A stretch of DNA of 64,000 nucleotides from Pseudonocardia autotrophica (GCF_000717175.1 NZ_JNYD01000020.1:1-64000), one strand, 5' to 3'. Positions 16,875-27,007 are shown, counted from the first letter of the stretch. The notes: generated from the sequence alone by a model not told the origin. Made by a program: numbers and translations.

Positions 16875-17227
16875 GCGGCCGCCTCGGAGGCGGTGACGGC
16901 GCCGGGTTCGAGGGCGCCGACCGCCGTGCCGCTGACCTGGATCGGCACGGGGCCGACCGGCGCCGCGGTGACGACGGCCCGCACCTCGAGGGCCCCGACG
17001 GTCAGCTCGAGAGTTGCGCCGCGCGGAGCGAGCGCCGCTGCGGCCGCGCGCCCGCGGTCGGCCTCACCCCGTGCCGCGAGGCGGACCAGCTCCCGGGCCG
17101 CGTCGGTGCAGCGGACCGCGGCGGCGACCGTGGCGACGGCGCCGAGCGCGGCGAGGACGACGAGGGTGAGCGCGCCGAGCGCGATCGCCGCCTCGACGGT
17201 GACCGCGCCGCGCTCGGCCTGGCGCAT
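16871..17227 (-). CDS. TadE-like pilus assembly/minor pilin protein (Rv3655c-like)
   Basis: The 118-aa protein begins MRQAERGAVTVEAAIALGALTLVVLAALG: a short basic leader, then the GAVTVEAA motif and one transmembrane helix, the TadE signature, cleaved by prepilin peptidase before or within the G/A-V-T-V-E motif. The rest is a small extracellular domain with one cysteine (RCTDAARELVRLAARGE). Its ATG shares one base with the stop of the DUF4244 gene and its stop overlaps the next start, so the three are translationally linked. Confidence 0.9.
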   Translation of the reverse strand: MRQAERGAVTVEAAIALGALTLVVLAALGAVATVAAAVRCTDAARELVRLAARGEADRGRAAAAALAPRGATLELTVGALEVRAVVTAAPVGPVPIQVSGTAVGALEPGAVTASEAAA

Positions 17228-17616
17228 CAGAACGTGACCGACAGCGCGCGCTGCACGAGCTGGGTCAGTGCCGTGACGATCGAGTCGCCGCTGATGACGG
17301 TGTAGAGCACGGCGGCGAACGCGGCCGCCGCCAGCGTCCCGATCGCGTACTCGACGGTGGACATCCCCCGGTCGTCGGCGGTGATCCGCGCCGCGAGCGC
17401 GCGGAGGAGTGTGGCGAGCCGGTGGCGGAGTCGCCGGAGCGGCGAGCTGCGGTCGGGCGGGCCCGGGTCGGCCGGTGCGCCGGACAGCCGCTCGACCGCG
17501 ACGGGCGACGGCAGGTCGGCGGGCCCAGACCACGTGCGAAGTGCGTTGCTGCCGGGACGGGGCCGCGGGTCGGGACGCGGCTCGGGCCGGGGCAGGGCGA
17601 GGGCGGGCAGGGACAT
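17227..17616 (-). CDS. DUF4244 Flp-pilin-like protein (Rv3656c-like)
   Basis: The C-terminal 45 residues hold the pilin core: DDRGMSTVEYAIGTLAAAAFAAVLYTVI, where a prepilin peptidase would cleave before MSTVEYA and the helix would form the fibre core. This is the likely major subunit of the pilus. The 129-aa form has an unusually long proline/arginine-rich N-terminal extension (about 85 residues) ahead of the pilin motif, but AGGAGG at 6 nt before ATG 17616 supports this start. Related proteins are often 60-110 aa. The gene lies behind a hexamer repeat that separates it from tadC. Confidence 0.88.
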   Translation of the reverse strand: MSLPALALPRPEPRPDPRPRPGSNALRTWSGPADLPSPVAVERLSGAPADPGPPDRSSPLRRLRHRLATLLRALAARITADDRGMSTVEYAIGTLAAAAFAAVLYTVISGDSIVTALTQLVQRALSVTF

Positions 17617-17626
17617 CGGGTCCTCC

Positions 17627-17668
<42 letters not shown>

Positions 17669-17801
17669 TGGGATCGGGTCGGTGGGACGAGTGGTCGGGT
17701 GGTGGTGGGGTGGGGGCGCGCGCCCGCCGGGTGTCAGCCGTGGGCGCTCCCGGGTCGGCGGAGCCGGCGCGGCGGGGGAGGTCGGGCGGTGCGGGGAGCG
17801 G

Positions 17802-18548
17802 TCACCATCGCGCCAGGGCCTCTCCGGCGAGGCCGATGACGACCGGCGCGATCCCCAGGGCGAGGAAGGCCGGGAGGAAGCAGAGACCCAGCGGCGCAGC
17901 GATCAGCACCGCGGCGCGCTCCGCCTTCGCCTCGGCCGCGTCGCTGAGCCCGGCGCGCAGCCGGGCCGCCTCCGACCGGGCGACCCGCGCCAGCCCGGCG
18001 CCGGTGTCGGCCGAGCGGCGGGCCGCCCGCCCGAACGCCTCGAGGCCCGGTACCGCCGCGACCGCGCCCCACGCCTCCGCAGGCGCCGACCCGAGCTCGA
18101 GCAGCCCGGCCGCTCGGCGGAGGCCGGTGCCGACCTCGCCCTCGATCCGCAGCGCCGCCGCCTCGGCGGCCGCGGGAACCGGGAGCCCGGCCTCGAGGCA
18201 GGTGGCCAGGAGCTCCCATCCCGCCGCCAGGCCACCCGCGTCCGCCCTGCGGACCGGGCGCGCCACGGCCCGCGCCACCAGGAGGTGCAGGCCCACGGCT
18301 GCGGTCGCACCGACGACCACGGCGCCGAGGACGCCGGCCGCACCGGCCGCGGGCCCGCCGACCACCGTCCAGACGACGACGGCGACGGCCAGCCCTCCGA
18401 CCGCCGTCCAGCCACGGCGGAGGGGTACGGCCGGTTCTGCGGCCGGCGCGGCCGTCGACACCAGGCCGCCCAACCGGGCCCTGGCCCCCGGAGCGCCGCC
18501 CACCAGCAGCGCGAGGGCGAGGAGCACCAGTGCGGCGGCCGTGGTCAT
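17802..18548 (-). CDS. TadC-like inner membrane platform protein (type II secretion F domain)
   Basis: The 248-aa protein has membrane helices at the N-terminus (LVLLALALLVGG; AVGGLAVAVVVWTVVGG; GAVVVGATAAVGLHLL) and C-terminus (AAVLIAAPLGLCFLPAFLALGIAPVVIGL). Between them is a cytoplasmic helical T2SF domain (WELLATCLEAGLPVPAAAEA and DTGAGLARVARSEAARLR). With TadB it forms the platform that the TadA ATPase drives. ATG 18548 overlaps the tadB stop (ATGA). It matches Rv3657c in position. Confidence 0.9.
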   Translation of the reverse strand: MTTAAALVLLALALLVGGAPGARARLGGLVSTAAPAAEPAVPLRRGWTAVGGLAVAVVVWTVVGGPAAGAAGVLGAVVVGATAAVGLHLLVARAVARPVRRADAGGLAAGWELLATCLEAGLPVPAAAEAAALRIEGEVGTGLRRAAGLLELGSAPAEAWGAVAAVPGLEAFGRAARRSADTGAGLARVARSEAARLRAGLSDAAEAKAERAAVLIAAPLGLCFLPAFLALGIAPVVIGLAGEALARW

Positions 18549-19351
18549 CGGCTCACCGGGCCCGTCGCGATGCGGTCGCTCCACAGGAGGCCGGCCAGCA
18601 GCAGGCCGGAACCGACCAGCAGCAGAACCTGACCGAGCAGCCCGCCGCGCAGCACCCCGAGGGGATCGGCTCCGAGCAGGTGGCCCAGGCCGAGCCCGAG
18701 CACCGGCAGCGCGGTCAGCACCCCGGCGGTGGCGCGCGGCCCGGCGAGCCTGGCGCGGACCCGGGCCTCGAAGGCGAGCCGCCAGCGCAGGTCGGCGAGC
18801 GTGCCGGACAGGAGGTCGGCGAGCGGGGCGCCGTGCCGGTCGGCCAGGGACCAGGCGCCGGCGAGGCGGCGCAACTCGGTCCCCACCAGATCGCCGCGGT
18901 CCGCGGCGCCGCGGCGGAGGGCGGCCGGGACGTCGTCGCCCAGGCGGGCGGCAGCGGCCGCCGGAGCGAGCGCCTCGGCAGCCAACGGACCGTCCGAGCG
19001 AGCGCCGTCGAGCGCGGCCGCGGGGTGCGCCCCGCTCCGGAGCTCCTCGACGATCCGCGACACGGCCTCGGCCAACTCGCCCGCGGCCGCGCTAGCTCCG
19101 GCCCGCTCCCGGGCCCGTGCGCGCCGGTGCCGGACCACTTCCGCCGCCCCGGCTCCCGCGACCCCGCCCGCGGGCCCGCCGAGCACCAGGCCGAGCCCGG
19201 CACCGGCGAGCACGACCAGCAGCCGGAGCGGCGGGACGGCGAGGACGCGCGCTGTCGGCGCCGGCGCGAGCACCCGCAGCCGACGGCGCGCCGAAGGGCC
19301 GGGCGCGCACACCAGCGCCGCCGCCAGGAGGGCCGGCACCGCGGCACTCAC
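18545..19351 (-). CDS. TadB-like inner membrane platform protein (type II secretion F domain)
   Basis: The 268-aa protein has hydrophobic segments near the N-terminus (PPLRLLVVLAGAGLGLVLGG) and at the C-terminus (GVLTALPVLGLGLGHLLG; LLGQVLLLVGSGLLLAGLL), flanking a helical T2SF domain (AVSRIVEELRSGAHPAAALDGA; LADRHGAPLADLLSGTLADLRWR). GTG 19351 overlaps the stop of the 41-codon ORF upstream (GTGA), and its own stop overlaps tadC. It matches Rv3658c in position. Confidence 0.9.
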   Translation of the reverse strand: MSAAVPALLAAALVCAPGPSARRRLRVLAPAPTARVLAVPPLRLLVVLAGAGLGLVLGGPAGGVAGAGAAEVVRHRRARARERAGASAAAGELAEAVSRIVEELRSGAHPAAALDGARSDGPLAAEALAPAAAAARLGDDVPAALRRGAADRGDLVGTELRRLAGAWSLADRHGAPLADLLSGTLADLRWRLAFEARVRARLAGPRATAGVLTALPVLGLGLGHLLGADPLGVLRGGLLGQVLLLVGSGLLLAGLLWSDRIATGPVSR

Positions 19352-19473
19352 GGCGCATCCCACGGTGTCGGAACCCAGTCTTCGGTGCACGACCGCTGGA
19401 GGTGCCCGGGGACCCGGTCCCGATCCCACAGCGCCTGGACGACCCCGGCGTCCGAGGTCGTGACGGCGTTCAC
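19348..19473 (-). CDS. 41-aa ORF nested between tadA and tadB
   Basis: GTG 19473 overlaps the tadA stop codon by GTGA, and the stop at 19348 overlaps the tadB start by GTGA. The peptide begins VNAVTTSDAGVVQALWDRDR and ends with VPTPWDAP; it has one cysteine, three tryptophans and no membrane segment. No family is recognised. The exact fit into the only gap (118 bp) of an otherwise overlapping run of genes is strong evidence of translation: without it, tadB would be the one gene here lacking coupling. It may serve only to carry ribosomes from tadA to tadB, or may be a small subunit. Confidence 0.62.
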   Translation of the reverse strand: MNAVTTSDAGVVQALWDRDRVPGHLQRSCTEDWVPTPWDAP

Positions 19474-20666
19474 GACGCACTCCACGGCGCCGGGACTCCT
19501 CGTTCGGCGAGGAGGCGGTCGAGATGGTCGCGGTCGGCGGTCCAGCCGCGGCCGCGCTCCCACACCGGCCGGACGACCACCTCCGCGGGCCCGGCCGACG
19601 TCTGCCGGCCGAGCACACCGACGGCCTCGAGCACCCGGCCGCGGGGGGTGCGCCGCATGTGCAGCACGACCTGCACCGCTGCGGCGAGCTGGCTGTGCAG
19701 GGCCGCGCGCTCCATGCCGCCGAGCGCGGCGAGTGCCTCGAGCCGGGCCGGCACCTCGCGGACCGAGTTGGCGTGCACGGTGCCTGCGCCGCCGTCGTGA
19801 CCCGTGTTGAGGGCCGACAGCAGATCGCAGACCTCGCCGCCGCGTACCTCGCCGACGACGACCCGGTCCGGCCGCATGCGCAGTGCCTGGCGGAGGAGGT
19901 CGCGCAGGCTGACCCCGCCCGCGCCCTCGATGTTCGCGGGGCGCGCGACCAGCCGCACGACCTGCGGGTGCCGCGGCTGGAGCTCCTGCGCATCCTCGAC
20001 CGTGAGGATCCGCTCGGCCGGGTCGACCGCGCCGAGCAGGGCGGCGAGAAGGGTGGTCTTGCCCGAGCCGGTCCCGCCGGAGACCAGCACCGCGAGCCGG
20101 GCCGCGACGACCGCGCGCAGCAGCTGTTCGGCGGCCGGCTCGAGCGTGCCGAGCCGGGTGAGTGAGCCGAGGTCGTGCGCGGCGGGGCGGAGCACGCGCA
20201 GCGAGAGGCAGGTCCCGTCGACGGCGACGGGGGCGAGCACGGCGTGCAGCCGCACCCCGCGGGACCCGCCGGAGCCCCCGGGACCGCCCGCGAGCCAGCC
20301 GTCGACGTAGGGGCTGGCGTCGTCGAGCCGGCGGCCCGCCGCGAGCGCCAGACGCTGGGCGAGCCGCCGGACCGCCGACTCGTCCGGCAGCCGGACCGGC
20401 GCGGGTTCGAGCCCGGCGCCCCGGTCGACCCTCACGATGCCGCCCCCGGAGACCAGCACGTCCGTGGTGCGGGGATCGCGCAGCAGCGGATCGAGCGGGC
20501 CCGCCCCGACCAACTCCTCACGCAGCACCCGGAGCGCGGCGAGGACGTCGAGGTCCGAGGCGACGCCGCCGGACTCGGCGCGCACGGCGTCGGCCACGGC
20601 CGCCGGGGTGGGCTCGTGGCCGTCCTCGGCGAGCCGGGTCCGGACGCGGTCGACGAGCGTGGTCAC
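19470..20666 (-). CDS. TadA-like secretion ATPase
   Basis: TadA/CpaF-type ATPases power assembly of Flp pili. The 398-aa protein has an N-terminal all-helical part, then the beta-rich domain with DVLVSGGGIVRVDRG. The RecA-like core follows: Walker A VSGGTGSGKTTLL (about 195-207), Asp box RILTVEDAQEL, Walker B-type RMRPDRVVVGEVRGGE, and His box NTGHDGGAGTVHANS. Length is near the usual 380-420 aa. GTG 20666 overlaps the cpaE-like stop (GTGA). It corresponds to Rv3659c. Confidence 0.95.
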   Translation of the reverse strand: MTTLVDRVRTRLAEDGHEPTPAAVADAVRAESGGVASDLDVLAALRVLREELVGAGPLDPLLRDPRTTDVLVSGGGIVRVDRGAGLEPAPVRLPDESAVRRLAQRLALAAGRRLDDASPYVDGWLAGGPGGSGGSRGVRLHAVLAPVAVDGTCLSLRVLRPAAHDLGSLTRLGTLEPAAEQLLRAVVAARLAVLVSGGTGSGKTTLLAALLGAVDPAERILTVEDAQELQPRHPQVVRLVARPANIEGAGGVSLRDLLRQALRMRPDRVVVGEVRGGEVCDLLSALNTGHDGGAGTVHANSVREVPARLEALAALGGMERAALHSQLAAAVQVVLHMRRTPRGRVLEAVGVLGRQTSAGPAEVVVRPVWERGRGWTADRDHLDRLLAERGVPAPWSAS

Positions 20667-21760
20667 GAGGCCCGCCGCAGGTCCGGCGCCCCGGTGCCCG
20701 CCAGCGCGGTGAGCAGCTCTCGGGCCGCGGTGCTGAGCGGGCCGCGCTTGCGGCCGGGTGGCACGCCCTGCTCGGTGAGCCGCGCCAGCGTGCGCTCCGG
20801 CGTCATCGACGCGAGCAGCGGGAGTCCGAGCGCCTCGGCGATGTCGGCCGGGGCGAGGCCGCCGGGCGAGGGGCCACGCACGACGAGACCGACCTCGCGC
20901 GTCTGCTCGGCCAGCACCGCCGCGACCCGGCCCGCCGCGGCGCAGGAGCGCACGTCGGCCGGGACGACCAGCGCGGTCAGGTCGGCGGCGTCGAGGGCCG
21001 CGACGGCCGCGTCCGTGGGGTAGCGCGGGACGTCGCACACGACCGTCTCGCCCGCCCGGCGGCCCGCGTCGAGCACGGCGGTGACGGCACCGGCCGACGG
21101 TCCGGCCGCCTCCCGCGCACACGACAGCACGCCGAGCTCGGCACCGGACCGGCTGATCGCGGGTGCGGGCAGCGCGGCGTGCAGCGCCGAGGCGGGCACG
21201 CGGCCGTCCGTGATCGTGAGCTCGGGCCAGCGCAGGCCCGTGACCTCCTCGGCACCGAGCACCAGGTCCAGTCCGCCGCCGAGCGGATCGCAGTCCACGA
21301 GCAGGGTGCGGTCGCCCGCAGTTGCCGCGACCACGGCGACGGCTGCCGCCAGCACGGACGCCCCGGCCCCGCCCTTCCCACCGACGACGGCGAGCACCCG
21401 CCCCACCCCCGTGGCCTCGCCCTGCTCGGCCGCGGCCGCGAGCCGTTCGACGAGGTGCGGCTCGGCGGCGGGCAGCTCGACCGCCTGCTCCGCACCGAGC
21501 GCGACGGCACACTCCAACGCCTCGATCGACGCCCGGTCGAAGCCGACCAGCATCAGGTCGGCGCGCCGGGGCAGGCCGGCGCGTACGCAGCGCCGGGCCG
21601 ACTCCTCGTCGAGCAGCACGAACGGGGCGCCCGGCCAGTGCCGCCGCGCGTCCGCCGCATCGGCCGCCCGGTGCACCTCGCAGCCCGCGGCCGCCGCCAG
21701 CCGGAGGACGGCGTCGAGGAGTTCGGGGTCCTCGACCATCACCAGTGTCCGCTCGCCCAT
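20663..21760 (-). CDS. CpaE-like pilus assembly/septum-site ATPase
   Basis: This is the first gene of the Tad operon. The 365-aa protein has an N-terminal receiver-like domain without the usual phospho-site (MVEDPELLDAVLRLAAAAG) and a C-terminal MinD/ParA-type domain. That domain has a deviant Walker A (VVGGKGGAGASVLAAAVA) and the LLVDCDPLGGGLDLVLG motif. CpaE proteins place the Tad machine in the cell. GGAGGGA lies 8 nt before the ATG. It matches Rv3660c and the actinobacterial CpaE family in context. Confidence 0.92.
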   Translation of the reverse strand: MGERTLVMVEDPELLDAVLRLAAAAGCEVHRAADAADARRHWPGAPFVLLDEESARRCVRAGLPRRADLMLVGFDRASIEALECAVALGAEQAVELPAAEPHLVERLAAAAEQGEATGVGRVLAVVGGKGGAGASVLAAAVAVVAATAGDRTLLVDCDPLGGGLDLVLGAEEVTGLRWPELTITDGRVPASALHAALPAPAISRSGAELGVLSCAREAAGPSAGAVTAVLDAGRRAGETVVCDVPRYPTDAAVAALDAADLTALVVPADVRSCAAAGRVAAVLAEQTREVGLVVRGPSPGGLAPADIAEALGLPLLASMTPERTLARLTEQGVPPGRKRGPLSTAARELLTALAGTGAPDLRRAS

Positions 21761-22234
21761 CGCACGCTCCCTCCGCCGCTCCCGTCCCTCGGGGCCGATC
21801 ACGAGCCTGCGGCCTCGGGGCGCGGGTGGACGGACCGATCGCGCCGCTGTGGATCGTCGGGGTCGGGTGTGGACAGATCGGTCCGGGTCGGCCTCCGACC
21901 TCGGGAATCGTCGGGGTGCGGGGGCATGATCGTGCGGGGGCGTGTGGGTGCCGCTCGGGGCAGGGTGCGGTGGGTCGTGGTGGCGCTCCGGGCGGGTGTC
22001 GGGGTGGCGGTCGTCGTGGTTCGTGGTGGCGGCCGTTCTCGATCCGCGGCGGCGGTCGGGGTGGCGCGGGCTCGCCCGGCCGCAGTCCCGCGACTGTTCT
22101 TCCGCGGCGCCCACCCGACGCCTCGTGCCGTACCTGCGGCCCGCCGCCCCGCCGCGCCCCGCACCTGCACTCCGCCGTCCGGCCGTCGGGCGATCGCCCG
22201 GCAGACAGTCATGGCCCCGGGACGTACTTGCGGT
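21761..22234. other. Tad operon upstream region, strongly G-rich, no gene
   Basis: This 474-bp stretch lies between the cpaE-like gene and the 6C RNA. It holds no supported gene, although frames are open on both strands. From about 21840 to 22075 the plus strand is strikingly G/T-rich (many GGTGG, GTCGGGG and GGGTG runs) and C-poor for this genome; from about 22080 the bias reverses. The Tad operon promoter must lie here, but no clear element could be picked. Confidence 0.55.
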
Positions 22235-22240
22235 TACAGT
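22235..22240 (+). promoter_or_regulatory. -10 element of the 6C RNA
   Basis: TACAGT matches the TANNNT -10 consensus and would place the RNA start at about 22247, just before the first stem of the small RNA. Confidence 0.6.
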
Positions 22241-22246
22241 TGTCGT

Positions 22247-22342
22247 CGGCTCGGACCGTGTCCGAGCGGGTTCAGCTCGACCCCCCGGGGCTGAACCGCC
22301 CGACGGCCTCCGCCAATCCCCCCTGGCGGAGGCCGTCCCCAT
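22247..22342 (+). ncRNA. 6C small RNA
   Basis: The plus strand shows the layout of the actinobacterial 6C RNA: stems with C-rich loops. GGTTCAGC/GCTGAACC closes a loop containing CCCCCC (about 22269-22297). GACGGCCTCCGCCA/TGGCGGAGGCCGTC is a perfect 14-bp stem (22302-22315 with 22324-22337) with a loop containing CCCCCC, and probably also ends transcription. A CTCGGAC/GTCCGAG stem lies at the 5' end (22250-22266). The location between the Rv3660c- and Rv3661-like genes is exactly that of the M. tuberculosis 6C RNA (B11). The C-rich loops are thought to pair with G-rich mRNA near start sites. Ends are approximate. Confidence 0.92.
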
Positions 22343-22400
22343 TCCGGGGCCGGCCGGGCGCCGCGTCGGGCCCGATCCGCGGATCTGGCAGGCTTCCCCG

Positions 22401-23285
22401 GTGCCCGCTCCGACCGCCCCCGCCGAGCAGCCGGCCGCTCCCCGGGCCCCGCGGCCGGCCGCCGCGTTCTTCGACCTCGACAAGACGATCATCGCCGGTT
22501 CCTCGGCGCTGGCCTTCTCCCGGCCCTTCCGCCGGCAGGGCCTCATCACCCGGCGGGCGGTGCTGCGCAGCGCGTACGCCCAGCTCCTGCTGCTGTTCGC
22601 GGGTGCCGACGCCGACACGATGGACCTGCTGCGCCGCCGCATCACCGCGCTCGCCACGGGGTGGGAGGTCGCCCAGATCCGGTCCATCGTGGCCGAGACG
22701 CTGCACGAGATCGTCGAACCGATGATCTACGCCGAGGCCGCCGAGCTGATCACCGAGCACCACGCCGCGGGCGACGAGGTCGTCGTGCTCAGCGCGTCGG
22801 GGATCGAGGTCGTGGAACCGATCGCCGCGCTGATCGGCGCCGACCGCAGCATGGCCACCCGGATGTCCGTGCGCGACGGCCGCTACACCGGGGAGATCGA
22901 CTTCTACTGCTACGGCGAGGAGAAGGCGGTCGCCGCGCGGGCGATCGCGGCCGAGCGCGGCTACGACCTGGCCGACTGCCGGGCCTACTCGGACTCGATC
23001 ACCGACCTGCCGCTGCTGCTCGCCGTCGGGCACCCGACGGTGGTCAACCCGGACAAGGCGTTGCGGCGCGAGGCGGAGCAGCGGGGCTGGCCGGTGCTCG
23101 CCTTCGCGGCCCCGGTCTCGCTGCGTTCCCGGCTCCGTCCGCGGGCGCCGGTCCTGGCCGTGGCCGCCGCGGGGCTGGGTCTCGCGGCCGCGGGGCTGGG
23201 TCTCGCCGCGGCGGGCGGCGCCGGCTGGTGGGCGCAGCGGACCCGCGAGCGGGGCAGCCGTTTCCGCAGGTCGGAGGCATTCTGA
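22401..23285 (+). CDS. HAD-IB family phosphatase (SerB-like, Rv3661-like)
   Basis: The 294-aa protein is a HAD hydrolase of subfamily IB. The nucleophile motif is AAFFDLDKTIIAGSSA (DxDKT), motif II is VVLSASG, and motif III/IV is GEEKAVAARAIAAERGYDLADCRAYSDSITDLPLL. The cap resembles phosphoserine phosphatase, but the true substrate is unproven. After the enzyme domain there is a C-terminal hydrophobic helix with an internal duplication (AAAGLGLAAAGLGLAAAGG) and a basic tail, so it is membrane-anchored with the enzyme domain in the cytoplasm. GTG 22401 is chosen; a CAGGCT element lies 6 nt upstream. Confidence 0.9.
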   Translation: MPAPTAPAEQPAAPRAPRPAAAFFDLDKTIIAGSSALAFSRPFRRQGLITRRAVLRSAYAQLLLLFAGADADTMDLLRRRITALATGWEVAQIRSIVAETLHEIVEPMIYAEAAELITEHHAAGDEVVVLSASGIEVVEPIAALIGADRSMATRMSVRDGRYTGEIDFYCYGEEKAVAARAIAAERGYDLADCRAYSDSITDLPLLLAVGHPTVVNPDKALRREAEQRGWPVLAFAAPVSLRSRLRPRAPVLAVAAAGLGLAAAGLGLAAAGGAGWWAQRTRERGSRFRRSEAF

Positions 23286-23619
23286 CGGACAGGGCGGCCG
23301 CTCGCATCCGCCGTCCGGGTCGCGTCGCGGACCGCCGATCGACACCCTCCGGGACTGAACCGGTGCACCTCGCCGGACCCCTTGCTGTGGTGCCGCTCAC
23401 GGGGTACGAATGTCCTCACGGACCTCCGCGAGGCCAGAGCCGGTGCGGCAGAGAAGCACCCGACTCCCCTTCCCGGAGCTCCGTGCACGACCGCCGGGCA
23501 CTCCACGCACAGCACGCCGCGGGAGGCATGTCGTCGTGGGCCTGCGTACCGGGACGCCGGACGCCGAGGCCGGAGCACGACACGTAGTGCACGCCTGGAT
23601 CCCGGTGCTTCGTGCGAGT
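23286..23619. other. No convincing gene (334 bp)
   Basis: This lies between the HAD phosphatase and the terminator region of the Fic-like gene. Open frames on both strands lack ribosome binding sites and domain similarity. Nothing was recognised here. Confidence 0.5.
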
Positions 23620-23657
23620 GGGCGGTGCCCCTTCCCGACACGGTGGGGGCACCGCCC
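23620..23657 (-). terminator. Terminator of the Fic-like gene
   Basis: GGGCGGTGCCCC and GGGGCACCGCCC form a 12-bp stem. An overlapping, mutually exclusive hairpin is possible between CCCGACAC (23634-23641) and GTGTCGGG (23664-23671), immediately behind the stop at 23678. Confidence 0.75.
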
Positions 23658-23677
23658 CCTCTCGTGTCGGGGGTCGG

Positions 23678-24421
23678 TCAGGCGCGGGCGTCGGCGATCG
23701 ACATCCCCTCGCGGGCGCCGGCCTCCCAGGCGCGGCAGCAGTGCAGGATCCACTCGCGCAGCCCCTCCGGCGTCCCGGCGGCGAACCCCTCCGCGGCCGC
23801 GCGGTACTCCTGCGCCCGGCGCAGGTGCCCGACCTCCGGCACGGCGAGCGACTTGGGGTCGTAGCCGGTGGCCACGGCGGTGAGCCGGGCCGCCGCCCGG
23901 GCGACGACGCCGTCGGCGGTCCCGAAGGGACGCAGCGCGAGCAGCTCCCCGTGCACCACCGCGACGACGACGGGCGCGGGTACCGCGGTCCCGCCCGTCA
24001 CCAGGTCGGCCAGCAGGGACAGCCGCGCCGACGCGCCCTCGCGCGGTCGTCCGAGCCGGGCCTCGTGCTCCTCGACCGGGATCAGGTCGGTGGCCGCCAG
24101 CACGTGCAGCCGGGCCAGCGCCTGCAGCGGCGCCCCCTTCCACGCCGCGAGCAGCTTCGTCGCCTCGTCGGCCACGCGGACGGCGCCGGCCAGCACCGGG
24201 TCGGTGACGTGGTCCTCCCGGGCGGGGGTGAGCGGGGCGCCGTCGAGCGCCGCCGACGCCCGGGCCCCGCGCAGCGCCGCCTCGGCCGAGGTAGCCGGCC
24301 AGCCGCGCCGGTTGACCTGGTGGTTGTGCACCGGGACGAGGGCAGCGCGGGCGGCGGCGACGGCGTCGGCCACCCCGGGCAGGTCCGTCAGCGGGGCGAG
24401 CGGGTCGGTACGGGCGGGCAC
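23678..24421 (-). CDS. Degenerate Fic-like protein (Rv3662c-like)
   Basis: The 247-aa protein lies where M. tuberculosis has Rv3662c. It contains ASAALDGAPLT, resembling the (A/S)S.IEG..LT segment of Fic/DOC N-terminal regions, and LRPFGTADGVVARAAARL at the place of the Fic core HPFxxGNGRxxR. In that core the catalytic His is Arg and the GNGR is ADGV, so AMP-transfer activity is unlikely. It may be an inactive scaffold or a regulator. GTG 24421 is chosen; the ribosome binding site is weak. The Fic relationship is an inference from these two short segments. Confidence 0.7.
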   Translation of the reverse strand: MPARTDPLAPLTDLPGVADAVAAARAALVPVHNHQVNRRGWPATSAEAALRGARASAALDGAPLTPAREDHVTDPVLAGAVRVADEATKLLAAWKGAPLQALARLHVLAATDLIPVEEHEARLGRPREGASARLSLLADLVTGGTAVPAPVVVAVVHGELLALRPFGTADGVVARAAARLTAVATGYDPKSLAVPEVGHLRRAQEYRAAAEGFAAGTPEGLREWILHCCRAWEAGAREGMSIADARA

Positions 24422-24581
24422 CGGGCCATGCTGCCACCGGGACCTGCTGACCGACCGGGTGGTGTCCTCTCCGTACTGACGGTGCGCAGGCGCATCCGGA
24501 GCACTACGTTTTCCCTGACGTGCGCGCCGCCGCTCAGCACCGGTGCGCCGAAGCGCCACGGCTAGAGGAGGGCACGAGAAC

Positions 24582-26555
<1,974 letters not shown>

Positions 26556-26572
26556 CCGGCAGGATCGCCGGC

Positions 26573-27007
26573 ATGACCGACGACCCCGACGGCGTGTTCG
26601 TGCGTCGCGGGGTCGTCGTGCCCGCGCGCGAGCTCCGCTGGCGGTTCTCGCGCTCGTCCGGTCCGGGCGGGCAGAGCGTGAACACCACCGACTCGCGCGC
26701 CGAGCTGTCGTTCGATGTGGCGGGCTCGCCCAGCCTGCCCGACGACGTGCGGGAACGGGCCCTGGCCCGGCTCCGCGGGCGGTTGGTCGACGGGGTGCTG
26801 ACGGTGGTCGCGAGCGAGCACCGCAGCCAGCTCCGCAACCGCGAGGCGGCCCGCGAGCGGCTCGCCCAGGCCCTCCGCGCGGCGACCGCACCCGATCCAC
26901 CCTCCCGGCGCCCGACGAGGCCGACGAAGGGGTCGCAGCGCCGTCGCCTCGACGCGAAGGCCCGCCGCGGGGCCGTCAAGAAGCTGCGGGGCCGCCCCGA
27001 CGAGTGA
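26573..27007 (+). CDS. arfB: Alternative ribosome-rescue factor ArfB (YaeJ-type)
   Basis: The 144-aa protein has the release-factor GGQ motif in SSGPGGQSVNTTDSRAEL, which cleaves peptidyl-tRNA on stalled ribosomes. A long basic C-terminal tail (RRLDAKARRGAVKKLRGRP) follows that in ArfB enters the empty mRNA channel. It lacks the codon-recognition domain of RF1/RF2. ATG 26573 is 15 bp after the acs stop, so it is probably co-transcribed with acs. Confidence 0.93.
   Translation: MTDDPDGVFVRRGVVVPARELRWRFSRSSGPGGQSVNTTDSRAELSFDVAGSPSLPDDVRERALARLRGRLVDGVLTVVASEHRSQLRNREAARERLAQALRAATAPDPPSRRPTRPTKGSQRRRLDAKARRGAVKKLRGRPDE

Noticed and set aside
23397..23883. Several overlapping frames in the gap after the HAD phosphatase
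   Set aside because: All are out of step with a ribosome binding site, lack recognisable sequence, and run into the terminator or the Fic-like gene.
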